Counted from the first letter of the stretch, positions 25,610-36,124 are shown. The stretch is 64,000 nucleotides of DNA from Ferruginivarius sediminum (GCF_003344765.1 NZ_QPMH01000003.1:124001-188000); one strand, 5' to 3'. The notes: generated by a model from the letters alone, not told the origin. Translations and numbers: made by a program.

Positions 25610-28600
25610 ATGAGCCACTTCCTCGACCGCCTGACCTTCTTCCGCAAGAACGTCGGCGAGTTCTCGAACGGCCATGGCATCGTCACCAACGAGAACCGTG
25701 GCTGGGAGGAGGGCTACCGCGCCCGCTGGCAGCACGACAAGGTCGTGCGCTCCACCCACGGCGTGAATTGCACCGGCTCGTGCAGCTGGAAGATCCACGT
25801 CAAGGGCGGCATCGTCACCTGGGAGACGCAGCAGACCGACTATCCGCGCACGCGTCCCGACATGCCGAACCACGAGCCGCGCGGCTGCTCGCGCGGGGCC
25901 AGCTACTCCTGGTACCTCTACTCCGGCAACCGCCTGAAGTACCCGATGATCCGCAAGCGCCTGCTGCGGCTGTGGCGGGAAGCGCGCGAGACCAAGAGCC
26001 CGGTCGAGGCCTGGAAGTCGATCGCGCAGGATCCGGAGAAGTCGCGGGACTACAAGTCGCGCCGGGGCCTGGGCGGCTTCGTGCGGGCAAGCTGGGACGA
26101 GGCGACCGAGATCGTCGCCGCCGCGAATGCCCACACCATTAAGCAGTACGGCCCCGATCGCATCGCCGGCTTCTCCCCGATCCCGGCGATGTCGATGGTG
26201 TCCTACGCGGCGGGCACGCGCTACCTGTCGCTCCTGGGCGGCACCTGCATGTCGTTCTACGACTGGTACTGCGACCTGCCGCCCTCCTCGCCGCAGACCT
26301 GGGGCGAGCAGACGGACGTGCCGGAGAGCGCGGACTGGTACAACTCCAGCTTCCTGATCCTCTGGGGCTCCAACGTCCCGCAGACGCGCACGCCAGACGC
26401 CCACTTCTACACCGAGGTCCGCTACAAGGGCGCGAAGAGCGTCGTCGTCACCCCGGACTATTCCGAGGCTTCGAAGTTCGCCGACCTGTGGCTGTCGCCG
26501 AAGCAGGGCACCGACGCCGCGCTGGCGATGGCGATGGGCCACGTCATCATGCGCGAGTTCCACCTGGACCGGCATTCCGACTACTTCCAGGACTACTGCC
26601 GGAAGTACACCGACATGCCGATGCTGGTGCAGTTGAAGGAGAAGGACGGCGTCTACGTCTCGGACCGCCTGCTGCGCGCCAGCGACTTCGAGGACGGCCT
26701 GGGGCAGGAGAACAATGCGGAGTGGAAGACCGTCGCCTATGACCGCAAGAGCGGCGCGATGGTGGTGCCGCGCGGCTCCATCGGCTTCCGCTGGGGCGAT
26801 CCGGGCAAGTGGAACCTGGAGGACAAGGACGCCGAGGGCCGCGACATCGAGCTGCGCCTGACCTCGCTCTACGACAAGGACGATGTGGCGCAGGTTGCCT
26901 TCCCCTACTTCGGGAACCGCAAGCACGACTATTTCACCGGTACCGACCACCCCGACACGCTGGTGCGCAACGTGCCGGTGACGCGGGTGGAACTGGCCGA
27001 CGGCACCGAGGTGCTGGCCGCCACCGTCTTCGACCTGTTCGCCGGCAACTACGGCGTCGACCGGGGGCTGGGCGGCGAGAACGTGGCCGAGAGCTACGAC
27101 GACGACGTGCCCTACACCCCGGCCTGGCAGGAGCGCATCACCGGCGTGCCGCGCGACCATGCCATCACCGTCGCTCGCGCTTTCGCCGAGAACGCCGACA
27201 AGACCCAGGGCAAGTCGATGGTGATCGTCGGCGCCGGCCTGAACCACTGGTACCACATGGACATGATCTACCGCGGCATCATCAACATGCTGGTGATGTG
27301 CGGTTGCGTGGGTCAGTCCGGCGGCGGCTGGTCGCACTATGTCGGCCAGGAGAAGCTGCGCCCGCAGACCGGCTGGACGAACCTGGCCTTCGCCCTCGAC
27401 TGGGCGCGGCCGCCACGGCACATGAACTCGACCAGCTACTGGTACGCCCACACCGACCAGTGGCGCTACGAGAAGCTGCCGGTCTCGGAAATCCTCTCGC
27501 CCACCGCGCCGGAGGGCGACTGGACCGACTACAGCCTGATCGACTTCAACGTCCGCGCCGAGCGGATGGGCTGGCTGCCGTCCGCCCCGCAACTCGACCG
27601 CAACCCGCTGCATATTGCGGGCGAGGCGGAGAAGGCAGGCAAGGAGGTTCCCGACTATCTGGCCGAAAAGCTGAAGGCCGGCGACATCAACTTCGCCTGC
27701 GAGGACCCGGACAATCCGGTCAACTGGCCGCGCAACCTGTTCGTCTGGCGCTCTAACCTGCTGGGCTCGTCCGGCAAGGGTCACGAGTACTTCCTGAAGC
27801 ACCTGCTGGGTACGCAGCACGGCGTCCAGGGCAAGGACCTGGGCGAGACGGGCGAACAGAAGCCGAAGGAGGTCGCCTGGCACGACGAGGCGCCGGAGGG
27901 CAAGCTGGATCTGCTGGTGACCCTCGACTTCCGCATGTCGACGACGTGCCTCTACTCCGACGTCGTGCTGCCGACGGCCACCTGGTACGAGAAGAACGAC
28001 CTCAACACCTCGGACATGCATCCCTTTATCCACCCGCTGTCGGCGGCGGTGGACCCGGTATGGGAATCGCGCACCGACTGGGACATCTACAAGTCCATCG
28101 CGCGCAAGTTCTCCGAGATCGCGCCCGAGGTCCTGGGCGTGGAGAAGGACACCGTGCTGGTTCCCATCCTGCACGACAGCCCGGGCGAGCTTGCCCAGGC
28201 CATGGACGTGAAGGAATGGAAGAAAGGCGAGGTCGACCCCATCCCCGGCAAGACCATGCCCGCCATAAAGGTGATCGAGCGCGACTACCCCAACGTCTAC
28301 AAGCGCTTTACCGCGCTGGGTCCGCTGATGGAGCAGGCCGGCAACGGCGGCAAGGGCATCGCCTGGGACACGAAGGAGGAAGTGGACTACCTGCGCCGGC
28401 TGAACGGCACCGTCGTCGAGGAAGGGCCGACCAAGGGCCTGGCCCGGATCGAGACGGACATCGGCGCCTGCGAGGTCGTCATGTCGCTGGCACCCGAGAC
28501 CAACGGCGAGGTGGCCGTGAAGTCCTGGGAGTCGCTGGGCAAGCAGACCGGCCGCGACCATACGCACCTGGCAGTGCCGCGCGAGGACGACAAGATCCGC

Positions 28601-29374
28601 TATCGCGATATCCAGGCCCAGCCGCGCAAGATCATCTCCTCGCCGATCTGGTCCGGCCTGGAGAGCGAGAAGGTCAGCTACAGCGCCAGCTACACCAACG
28701 TCCACGAGTTGATCCCCTGGCGCACGCTGTCGGGACGCCAGCAGCTCTACCAGGATCACGCCTGGATGCGGGCGTTCGGCGAGCAGCTCTGCGTCTACCG
28801 GCCGCCGATCGATACCAAGTCGATCAAGGCGCACCTGGACAACGAGGTGGAGTCCAACGGCAATCCGCAGATCGCGCTGAACTTCATCACGCCGCACCAG
28901 AAGTGGGGCATCCACAGCACCTATACCGACAACCTGCTGATGCTCACCCTTTCGCGCGGCGGCCCGATCGTCTGGATCAGCGAGCGCGACGCCCAGAAGG
29001 CGGGCATCGAGGACAACGACTGGATCGAGGCCTACAACGCCAACGGCGCGCTTACGGCCCGCGCCGTCGTCTCCCAGCGCGTGAAGGAGGGCATGGCGCT
29101 CATGTATCACGCGCAGGAGAAGATCGTGAACGTGCCGGGCAGCGAGATCACCGGCACGCGTGGCGGCATCCACAACTCTGTCACCCGCACCGTTGTGAAG
29201 CCGACGCACATGATCGGCGGCTACGCCCAGCAGAGCTATGGCTTCAACTACTACGGCACCGTCGGCTCCAACCGCGACGAATTCATCGTCGTGCGCAAGA
29301 TGAAGGTCGTCGACTGGCTGGATGACCCGGAAAGCCCGACGCTGGTCCAGGACGGCCAGCAGGCGGCGGAGTAG
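25610..29374 (+). CDS. narG: Respiratory nitrate reductase alpha subunit
   Basis: A 1254-residue molybdopterin catalytic subunit, the usual NarG length. The N-terminal Fe-S site (FS0) has His50, Cys54, Cys58 and Cys93 (STHGVNCTGSCSW and HEPRGCSRG). The molybdenum ligand Asp222 is in DWYCDLPPSSPQ. Further hallmarks are SPIPAMSMVSYAAGTRYL and, at the C-terminal cap, THMIGGYAQQSYGFNYYGTV. It reduces nitrate to nitrite on the cytoplasmic side using quinol electrons through NarH and NarI. The start MSHFLDRLTFF is the vestigial leader seen in NarG. A pair of inverted repeats separates it from narH. Confidence 0.98.
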   Translation: MSHFLDRLTFFRKNVGEFSNGHGIVTNENRGWEEGYRARWQHDKVVRSTHGVNCTGSCSWKIHVKGGIVTWETQQTDYPRTRPDMPNHEPRGCSRGASYSWYLYSGNRLKYPMIRKRLLRLWREARETKSPVEAWKSIAQDPEKSRDYKSRRGLGGFVRASWDEATEIVAAANAHTIKQYGPDRIAGFSPIPAMSMVSYAAGTRYLSLLGGTCMSFYDWYCDLPPSSPQTWGEQTDVPESADWYNSSFLILWGSNVPQTRTPDAHFYTEVRYKGAKSVVVTPDYSEASKFADLWLSPKQGTDAALAMAMGHVIMREFHLDRHSDYFQDYCRKYTDMPMLVQLKEKDGVYVSDRLLRASDFEDGLGQENNAEWKTVAYDRKSGAMVVPRGSIGFRWGDPGKWNLEDKDAEGRDIELRLTSLYDKDDVAQVAFPYFGNRKHDYFTGTDHPDTLVRNVPVTRVELADGTEVLAATVFDLFAGNYGVDRGLGGENVAESYDDDVPYTPAWQERITGVPRDHAITVARAFAENADKTQGKSMVIVGAGLNHWYHMDMIYRGIINMLVMCGCVGQSGGGWSHYVGQEKLRPQTGWTNLAFALDWARPPRHMNSTSYWYAHTDQWRYEKLPVSEILSPTAPEGDWTDYSLIDFNVRAERMGWLPSAPQLDRNPLHIAGEAEKAGKEVPDYLAEKLKAGDINFACEDPDNPVNWPRNLFVWRSNLLGSSGKGHEYFLKHLLGTQHGVQGKDLGETGEQKPKEVAWHDEAPEGKLDLLVTLDFRMSTTCLYSDVVLPTATWYEKNDLNTSDMHPFIHPLSAAVDPVWESRTDWDIYKSIARKFSEIAPEVLGVEKDTVLVPILHDSPGELAQAMDVKEWKKGEVDPIPGKTMPAIKVIERDYPNVYKRFTALGPLMEQAGNGGKGIAWDTKEEVDYLRRLNGTVVEEGPTKGLARIETDIGACEVVMSLAPETNGEVAVKSWESLGKQTGRDHTHLAVPREDDKIRYRDIQAQPRKIISSPIWSGLESEKVSYSASYTNVHELIPWRTLSGRQQLYQDHAWMRAFGEQLCVYRPPIDTKSIKAHLDNEVESNGNPQIALNFITPHQKWGIHSTYTDNLLMLTLSRGGPIVWISERDAQKAGIEDNDWIEAYNANGALTARAVVSQRVKEGMALMYHAQEKIVNVPGSEITGTRGGIHNSVTRTVVKPTHMIGGYAQQSYGFNYYGTVGSNRDEFIVVRKMKVVDWLDDPESPTLVQDGQQAAE

Positions 29375-29410
29375 GAGGGGATGAAGATGCTTCCAGAGGA
29401 AAGACCCCTC

Positions 29411-29512
29411 ACCCTGGCCCTCTCCCCGTACACGGGGAGAGGGGACGAAGACTGCTCGATTATCGTCCCCTCCCCCACGCAAGTGGGGGAGGGACAGGGT
29501 GGGGGCACGTCC
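29411..29512. repeat. Inverted doublet of REP-like palindromes between narG and narH
   Basis: Two homologous palindromic units lie in opposite orientation. The first (hairpin 29418-29443) has CCCTCTCCCC pairing with GGGGAGAGGG, and the G and C next to them extend it around the tetraloop TACA. The second (29468-29493) has CCCTCCCCCAC pairing with GTGGGGGAGGG around GCAA. The reverse complement of the second resembles the first, including flanks (CACCCTG before, GGGGACG after). The 181-base gap 29375-29555 also holds the narH ribosome site (GAGGAG). Confidence 0.75.
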
Positions 29513-29555
29513 CCCAAACCCCGCCAAAGCAGCGACGCGCTGAGGAGTTAGACCA

Positions 29556-31084
<1,529 letters not shown>

Positions 31085-31085
<1 letters not shown>

Positions 31086-31816
31086 TGCAGACCTACAAGG
31101 CCCTGGCCGCGCTGCTCTCCTACCCCGGCGAGAACCTGATCGGAGCAGCGCGCGGCGGCGAGATCGAAGCCGTGTTGACGGCCGAGGGACTGCTGGACGG
31201 CAAGTGCATCGCGGCGCTGAAGCCCCTGCTGCAAGAGCTTGCCGAATGGGACCAGATGGACCTGGAGGAGCGTTACGTCGACCTCTTTGACCGCAGCCGC
31301 TCCCGCTCGCTGCACCTGTTCGAGCACGTGCACGGCGAATCCCGCGACCGCGGTCAGGCGATGGTCGACCTGCGCACGATGTACGCCCAGGCCGGCCTGG
31401 AGATCGCCGACAACGAACTGCCGGACTTCCTGCCGCTCTACCTGGAATACCTCTCCACGCTTGGCGCGGAGCAGGCGCGCCAGCGCCTGGGCCAGCCGAT
31501 CCACGTCGTCGCCGCCGTGGGCGAGCGGCTGAAGCGCCGTGGGTCCAGCTATGCCGCCGTGTTCCAGGCGCTGGAATACCTGTCGGAGGCCAAGGCCGAC
31601 CGGGGCGAGCTGGACGTGCTGCTGGCGGAAGGGGACGACGATCCCAACGACAAGGCCCGCCTGGACAAGACCTGGGCGGAAGAGCCGGTCACCTTCGGCC
31701 CGCAGGCGCCGGGCACCGGCGGCAACGACTGCGGCCGCATCAAGCAGATCGCCGAGCGGATCGCCGCCGCCAAGGGCCGGGGCAAGGACGCCGGCCAATC
31801 CAGCGCGCGCGGCTGA
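31085..31816 (+). CDS. narJ: Nitrate reductase molybdenum-cofactor assembly chaperone NarJ
   Basis: A 243-residue TorD/NarJ-family chaperone. It begins QTYKALAALLSYPGENLIGA and contains EERYVDLFDRSRSRSLHLFE, then HVHGESRDRGQAMVDLRTMY and NELPDFLPLYLEYLSTL, the NarJ core. It binds apo-NarG in the cytoplasm and allows molybdenum cofactor insertion. ATG 31085 overlaps the narH stop; a GTG three bases upstream is also in frame. The C-terminal 40 residues are polar, probably disordered. Confidence 0.96.
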
Positions 31817-31833
31817 ACGAGAGGACGAGAGCC

Positions 31834-32535
31834 ATGGGCGACTACATCAATACGCTGCTTTTCGGCTATTACCCCTATATCTGCCTGGCGGTGTTCTTCC
31901 TGGGCAGCCTGATCCGCTTCGACCGCGAGCAGTTCACCTGGCGTAGCGGCTCCAGCCAGCTTTTGCGGCGCAAGCAGCTTCGCTGGGGCAGCAACCTGTT
32001 CCACATCGGCGTCATCATCGTCTTCTTCGGCCATCTCTTCGGCCTGTTGGTGCCGGTCGCGGTGTACGATTTCTTCGGCATCGGCCACACCTTCAAGCAG
32101 ATCATGGCCATGACCGTCGGCGGCATCGCCGGGGTGGCCGCGCTCGTCGGTGCCACCATGCTGATCCACCGGCGGCTGGGCGACCCGCGTATCCGGCGCA
32201 CCAGTTCGTTCGGCGACATCGCGGTGCTGTTGCTGCTTTACGCGCAGCTCGTGCTGGGCCTGCTGACGATACCTATCTCGGCCGGACACCTGGACGGGCA
32301 AATGATGGTGACCTTCATGACCTGGGCGCAGGGCATCTGGACCTTCCAGCCCGGCGTCGCCGACCTGGTGGCCGGCGTACACTGGATCTTCAAGCTGCAC
32401 CTGTTCCTCGGCCTGACGGTGTTCCTGGTGTTCCCCTTCACCCGGCTGGTGCACATCTGGTCCGTCCCGGTCTGGTACTTCGGCCGGCGCGGTTACCAGA
32501 TCGTGCGCACCCGCAACCATCGGCGCACCGCCTGA
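31834..32535 (+). CDS. narI: Respiratory nitrate reductase gamma subunit (cytochrome b)
   Basis: A 233-residue membrane subunit with five predicted helices. Segments are LLFGYYPYICLAVFFLGSLI, FHIGVIIVFFGHLFGLLVPV, LLLLYAQLVLGLLTIPISAG and GVHWIFKLHLFLGLTVFLVF followed by PFTRLVHIWSVP. The His residues in FHIG, GHLFG, HLFLG and VHIWS are the expected b-heme ligands. NarI oxidises quinol at the periplasmic side and passes electrons to NarH. It is followed by a parvulin gene after 59 bases. Confidence 0.97.
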   Translation: MGDYINTLLFGYYPYICLAVFFLGSLIRFDREQFTWRSGSSQLLRRKQLRWGSNLFHIGVIIVFFGHLFGLLVPVAVYDFFGIGHTFKQIMAMTVGGIAGVAALVGATMLIHRRLGDPRIRRTSSFGDIAVLLLLYAQLVLGLLTIPISAGHLDGQMMVTFMTWAQGIWTFQPGVADLVAGVHWIFKLHLFLGLTVFLVFPFTRLVHIWSVPVWYFGRRGYQIVRTRNHRRTA

Positions 32536-32594
32536 GACATGCGTATCGCCGGGAGGGGGCGTTCCCGCCCTCTTCCGGCAGGGAGTGAATTGCC

Positions 32595-33386
32595 ATGAGC
32601 GTCACGGTCAACGGCGTCGAGATCGACGAGCAGCAGATCGCGACCGAAACGCAGAACCACCCTTCCGAAACCCTGAGCGAGGCGCGGGAAGAGGCGACGC
32701 GCGCCCTCGTCGTCCGGGAGCTTCTCCTGCAGGAGGCGCGGCGGCTGAACTTCGCGCCCGACCCGCAACTTCTGGCCGAGGGCAAGCGGGAGACCGACGA
32801 GGACAGCCAGATCCGCCAGCTTCTGGACGACCAGCTCGACCTGCCGACGGCGGACGAGGCGACCTGCCGCCACTACTACGACAACAACCGCCAGCGCTTC
32901 CAAAGCCCGGAACTGTACGAGGCCGCACACATCTTCTTCCCCGCCGACCCCGACGACAGCGCGGCGCGCGAGGAAGCGGAGGAAAGGGCCAAGGTCACCA
33001 TCGCGGAGATTCAGGATGACCCCGCCCGCTTCGCCGAGCTGGCACGCGCGCGCTCGGCCTGCCCGTCGTCGAAGGACGGCGGCAGCCTGGGCCAGGTGAC
33101 GCGCGGCCAGACTGTGCCGGAGTTCGAGACCTTCCTGGACAGCCTGGAGGAAGGCCAGCTTTGCCCGGTTCCGGTGCCCACGCGCTTCGGCCTGCATGTG
33201 GTCCGCCTGGACCGTCGGGAGCCGGGCCAGGAACTGCCGTTCGAGGCGGTGAAGGAGCGGATCGCCGAATACCTGCGCGAGCGGGTCTATCGCCGCGCGG
33301 CCGCGCAGTACGTCCGCATCCTGGCCGGACAGGCGGACATCCGGGGCTTCGAGATGGACGGCGCGCAAAGCCCGCTGGTGCAATAG
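32595..33386 (+). CDS. Parvulin-type peptidyl-prolyl isomerase (nar-linked)
   Basis: A 263-residue PpiC-family protein. A helical chaperone-like N-terminus (ALVVRELLLQEARRLNFAPD) precedes the parvulin domain (YEAAHIFFPADPDDS, FAELARARSACPSSKDGGSL, GQVTRGQTVPEFETFLDSLE, TRFGLHVVRLDRR). No signal peptide is seen, so it is probably cytoplasmic. Parvulin genes often follow narI in proteobacteria; a role in folding or assembly of the reductase is likely but inferred. ATG 32595 is used. Confidence 0.9.
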   Translation: MSVTVNGVEIDEQQIATETQNHPSETLSEAREEATRALVVRELLLQEARRLNFAPDPQLLAEGKRETDEDSQIRQLLDDQLDLPTADEATCRHYYDNNRQRFQSPELYEAAHIFFPADPDDSAAREEAEERAKVTIAEIQDDPARFAELARARSACPSSKDGGSLGQVTRGQTVPEFETFLDSLEEGQLCPVPVPTRFGLHVVRLDRREPGQELPFEAVKERIAEYLRERVYRRAAAQYVRILAGQADIRGFEMDGAQSPLVQ

Positions 33387-33397
33387 GGAGGCTTGCC

Positions 33398-33700
33398 ATG
33401 CTGCTGGGACAGGTCCTTCGCGACGCCGGCCGCCACCCCGACCCGGTGGCGCTTCTGGCCGAGGAGCCCGACATCGTCCTGCTGGCCCGCGCCCAGGCCG
33501 CCGCGGCGGCGGCCGGGGAAAGCCTGGGGACCTTCGTTCAGGAGTCCGTTACAGCCTTCCTGAACGGCGCGGAAGAGGACGAATGGACGCAGCTTGTCGG
33601 CTACCTCCAGGACGGCCGGCTGAGCGCGGCCGGCTGCCTCAACCTCATGCTGCGGCGGCGGCTTGCCGGGGAGAACGGTCATGGCGCAGCGGCAACCTGA
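33398..33700 (+). CDS. Small nar-operon protein of unknown function
   Basis: A 100-residue protein I do not recognise. It begins MLLGQVLRDAGRHPDPVALL, is Ala-rich (RAQAAAAAAGESLG), and has a helical C-terminal part (FVQESVTAFLNGAEEDEWTQ, LVGYLQDGRLSAAGCLNLML). No signal peptide or membrane helix is visible. It starts 11 bases after the parvulin stop with a GGAGG site, and its end overlaps the hemerythrin gene by 20 bases, so it is part of the nar transcript. The single Cys is near the end. Confidence 0.75.
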   Translation: MLLGQVLRDAGRHPDPVALLAEEPDIVLLARAQAAAAAAGESLGTFVQESVTAFLNGAEEDEWTQLVGYLQDGRLSAAGCLNLMLRRRLAGENGHGAAAT

Positions 33701-34304
33701 TCCGCGAATAACTGAGATTCCGGCCTCGTTGTTGAAGGATCCCTTCGCCTACCTACGAGCAGAGCACCAGCGTAAGCGCGAGGTCTGCGAGATGATCGAC
33801 ACCATCGCGGCCAGGCGGCGCCCTTCCCGGCGCATGGCGCGCTTCGTGCTGGCCTATATCGCCGGGCCGCTTGCCTTGCACGTGCGCGACGAGGAGGAGG
33901 ACCTGTTCCCGGCCTTGCGCCGGCGCTGCACGCTCGACGACGAGATCGACGACCTCTTCGGCCAGCTATCGCGGGATCATGCCGGCATCGCGGAGTCCGA
34001 CGAGGAACTCTTGCGGGGCCTGGAGGCGATTGCCGCGGGAGAAGCGCCCGCCGACCGCACGTCGTTTGGTTTTGCCGCGGCGCGCTTCACCGCCGAGCAG
34101 CGCCGGCACATTGGATACGAGAACAACATCGTGCTTCCACTCGCCCGCAAACGTCTGCGAAAATCGGACTGGCGCACGATCGCACGCAACATGGCGAACC
34201 GGCACGAAACGGCAAGGAAAGCGCGCGCGGCCGACGACGCGCGGCTTGCCGGAGTACACGCCGGCACGGCAACAACCTCGCCAAAAGAGGAGGTAAACTC
34301 ATGA
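33681..34304 (+). CDS. Hemerythrin-domain protein (nar-linked)
   Basis: A 207-residue hemerythrin HHE-domain protein. The metal-ligand pattern is spread over YLRAEHQRKREVCEMIDT, LALHVRDEEEDLFPALRRR, LSRDHAGIAESDEELL and AEQRRHIGYENNIVLPLAR, giving the expected His and Glu set for a di-iron site in a four-helix bundle. Such proteins can sense or scavenge oxygen or nitric oxide or repair Fe-S centres. The location in the nar transcript points to NO or nitrosative stress. ATG 33681 overlaps the preceding gene; a slightly longer start at 33663 is possible. Confidence 0.88.
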   Translation: MAQRQPDPRITEIPASLLKDPFAYLRAEHQRKREVCEMIDTIAARRRPSRRMARFVLAYIAGPLALHVRDEEEDLFPALRRRCTLDDEIDDLFGQLSRDHAGIAESDEELLRGLEAIAAGEAPADRTSFGFAAARFTAEQRRHIGYENNIVLPLARKRLRKSDWRTIARNMANRHETARKARAADDARLAGVHAGTATTSPKEEVNS

Positions 34305-34669
34305 TCCAGGCGGGCACCGCACAGAATTCCGGGCGTGGCGGCCCTGGCAATTTCCTCGCCCGCTATTGGCGCGGCGAAGGGCTGCTGTGGCGCATCTACT
34401 GGCTTTACGGCGTCCTGGGCAGCCTCGTGCTGGCGGCGATCTTCGCCGCCGCGCTGCTGGGCAAGGCCTTCGCGGTCCAGCAGGTGTTGCTACCGATCGT
34501 ACTGGCCTACACGGCATGGATCGTGGTTGCAGTGTGGCGCTGCGCGCCGAACACGCGCAAGGAACTCTACACGCACCTAGCGCGCGGCCTGACGGTGGCC
34601 TGGGCGCTCAACGTCGTGATGCTGATCGGCTTCCTGCAGCTCGAACTGGTGGCGGTCTACGCCGGGTGA
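34301..34669 (+). CDS. Small membrane protein of unknown function (nar-linked)
   Basis: A 122-residue protein with three predicted membrane helices: around YWLYGVLGSLVLAAIFAAAL, VLLPIVLAYTAWIVVAVWRC and LTVAWALNVVMLIGFLQLEL. The N-terminal 30 residues are polar. I do not recognise a family. Its ATG overlaps the hemerythrin stop (ATGA), so the two are translationally coupled. The position at the 3' end of the nar operon suggests a respiratory membrane role, which is inference. Confidence 0.75.
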   Translation: MIQAGTAQNSGRGGPGNFLARYWRGEGLLWRIYWLYGVLGSLVLAAIFAAALLGKAFAVQQVLLPIVLAYTAWIVVAVWRCAPNTRKELYTHLARGLTVAWALNVVMLIGFLQLELVAVYAG

Positions 34670-34697
34670 CGGCAGGCGCCCACCACCGGCGCCCCCC

Positions 34698-35339
34698 TCA
34701 GGCCGCGCGCCGGAAGGTGTCGGACTCCGTCACCACCGCCTCGAAGGGGATGTCGTGCGGCTGCGGGTGGATCGTCTTGAGCCGGCCCATCTCCAGGGCA
34801 ATACCGATGCAAAACGGCTTGTTCTCGCCGAAAGCCGCCAGGGTGCGGTCGAAATAGCCACCGCCATAGCCCAGGCGATAGCAAGCGCTGTCGAACCCGA
34901 CCATCGGGACGAGGCAGGCCGTTGGCGTCACCACGCGACGCTCGGGCGGCTGGGGAATGTCCCAGAAGCCCTTGACCATCCGCATGCCGGGCTCCCACGC
35001 CCAGAACTCCACCGGCGCGTTCTTCTCCACCACCACGGGCAGCGCCGCCTTGGCGCCGGCCTCGATGAACCCGGCGACGAGGTGGCGCAGGTCCAGTTCG
35101 GCCTGGATCGGCCAGTAGAAGCCGATGGTGTGGCCCGCAAGCTCGGGAAAGCCGTCGCGGATGCGCTGCGCCACGGCGTCGCGCAGGGCCTCGCGCCGCT
35201 CCCGGCTCAATTCGCCGCGCCGCGCGAGGATCGCCTTGCGCAGGCCGCGCCGCCAAACCTTGATGTCGGCCCAGTCAGTGCTTTCCGGCTCCGGCTTTTC
35301 GGGGGCATCCACGCTGGTATCCGGCGTGACGTCGAGCAT
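34698..35339 (-). CDS. 5-formyltetrahydrofolate cyclo-ligase
   Basis: A 213-residue enzyme that converts 5-formyl-THF to 5,10-methenyl-THF with ATP. Diagnostic segments are IGFYWPIQAELDLRHLVAGF, LPVVVEKNAPVEFWAWEPG and the nucleotide loop LGYGGGYFDRTLAAF. ATG 35339 follows GGAAGGGAAGGACGAC, a good ribosome site; homology starts about 20 residues in (WRRGLRKAILARRGELS). In many proteobacteria this gene (ygfA) lies directly downstream of the 6S RNA gene, and a candidate is found here too. Confidence 0.95.
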   Translation of the reverse strand: MLDVTPDTSVDAPEKPEPESTDWADIKVWRRGLRKAILARRGELSRERREALRDAVAQRIRDGFPELAGHTIGFYWPIQAELDLRHLVAGFIEAGAKAALPVVVEKNAPVEFWAWEPGMRMVKGFWDIPQPPERRVVTPTACLVPMVGFDSACYRLGYGGGYFDRTLAAFGENKPFCIGIALEMGRLKTIHPQPHDIPFEAVVTESDTFRRAA

Positions 35340-35371
35340 GTCGTCCTTCCCTTCCTTCGCGCCCAAACGGG

Positions 35372-35518
35372 CCGCGCGCCGTCGGCACCCAACGCCGGAA
35401 GGCGAGCGCACAGCCGTTCATGTGCGTCATTTGCATGTTCGCCGGCGTAATCATCGTTGGAGCTGGGGCAAGCCGCTTGACCGGTCGCGACGGTGAACAT
35501 TCCCCAACCGACGGCCCG
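35372..35518 (-). ncRNA. ssrS: Candidate 6S RNA upstream of the cyclo-ligase gene
   Basis: The 186-base gap between the cyclo-ligase start and the cytochrome gene is non-coding. On the minus strand GCCGTCGG near the 5' end can pair with CCGACGGC near the 3' end (35508-35515 with 35378-35385), giving a long irregular rod with an open middle, as in 6S RNA. It carries GGAATGTTCACC near the 5' side, similar to the 6S 5' region. The main support is position: 6S RNA precedes this gene in many proteobacteria. I could not run a covariance search. Confidence 0.4.
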
Positions 35519-35525
35519 GCGACCG

Positions 35526-35993
35526 CTATTCGGCTGTGAACGCCGGGAATCGGTTGGTCGCGTAGCGCGCGTGACAGGCGGCGCAGGCCTCGATCATGTC
35601 GCCGAACAGCTCGCGCTGCCGCGCCCCATCACCGTCCCGCGCGGCCTGCGCCAAACGGCCCGTGAGTTCATGGAACGCCTGGTCCCGCTTGACGAACGCC
35701 TCCGGTACCGCCGCGCGCAAGGCCTGGCGATCCTCGTCGGTCATCTGCTGGTCCAGGATGAAGCTGTCGTAGATCGCCTGGGCCTTCTCGGCGACGACGC
35801 CGTCCTGGCCCTGGATGATGGCGTCCTGGATCTCGTGGCTGGCGGCCAGCACCGCGTTCATCTCCTGCAGCAGCAGGCCGCGGACCTTCGGCGGAAGCTT
35901 CGGGCCGACCGGCTCCGCCGCGCCCGCGTGAGCGGCCGCGACGGCAAGCGCCAGCGCGAGCAAGGTTCCGGCGGTCGATCTGAAGATGCCCAT
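35526..35993 (-). CDS. Periplasmic class II-like cytochrome c
   Basis: A 155-residue protein with a signal peptide (STAGTLLALALAVAAAHAGA) and one heme site, CAACH at residues 137-141 near the C-terminus. Heme near the C-terminus of an otherwise all-helical chain is the class II (cytochrome c' or c-556) pattern. Cytochromes c' bind nitric oxide. Divergent from nnrS with an NNR-type palindrome between, it probably belongs to NO or nitrite metabolism (inference). ATG 35993 is used because it gives a clean signal peptide and lies behind GGAGGGACATCGAG. Confidence 0.85.
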   Translation of the reverse strand: MGIFRSTAGTLLALALAVAAAHAGAAEPVGPKLPPKVRGLLLQEMNAVLAASHEIQDAIIQGQDGVVAEKAQAIYDSFILDQQMTDEDRQALRAAVPEAFVKRDQAFHELTGRLAQAARDGDGARQRELFGDMIEACAACHARYATNRFPAFTAE

Positions 35994-36124
35994 CTCGATG
36001 TCCCTCCGTCTCTCGATGCCATCGCACAGCATGACAGGCAACCAGGTAGACAAGCGATCCACCTGGGCCTGCCAGCGTATGCCGAGCAAGTGCGGCAGTC
36101 TTTCACCTCGACGATGCGACTTGC

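Noticed and set aside
29411..29512. The two hairpins between narG and narH as an ordinary intrinsic terminator
   Set aside because: No T-tract follows either hairpin and the pair is homologous and inverted, which fits a REP doublet better.
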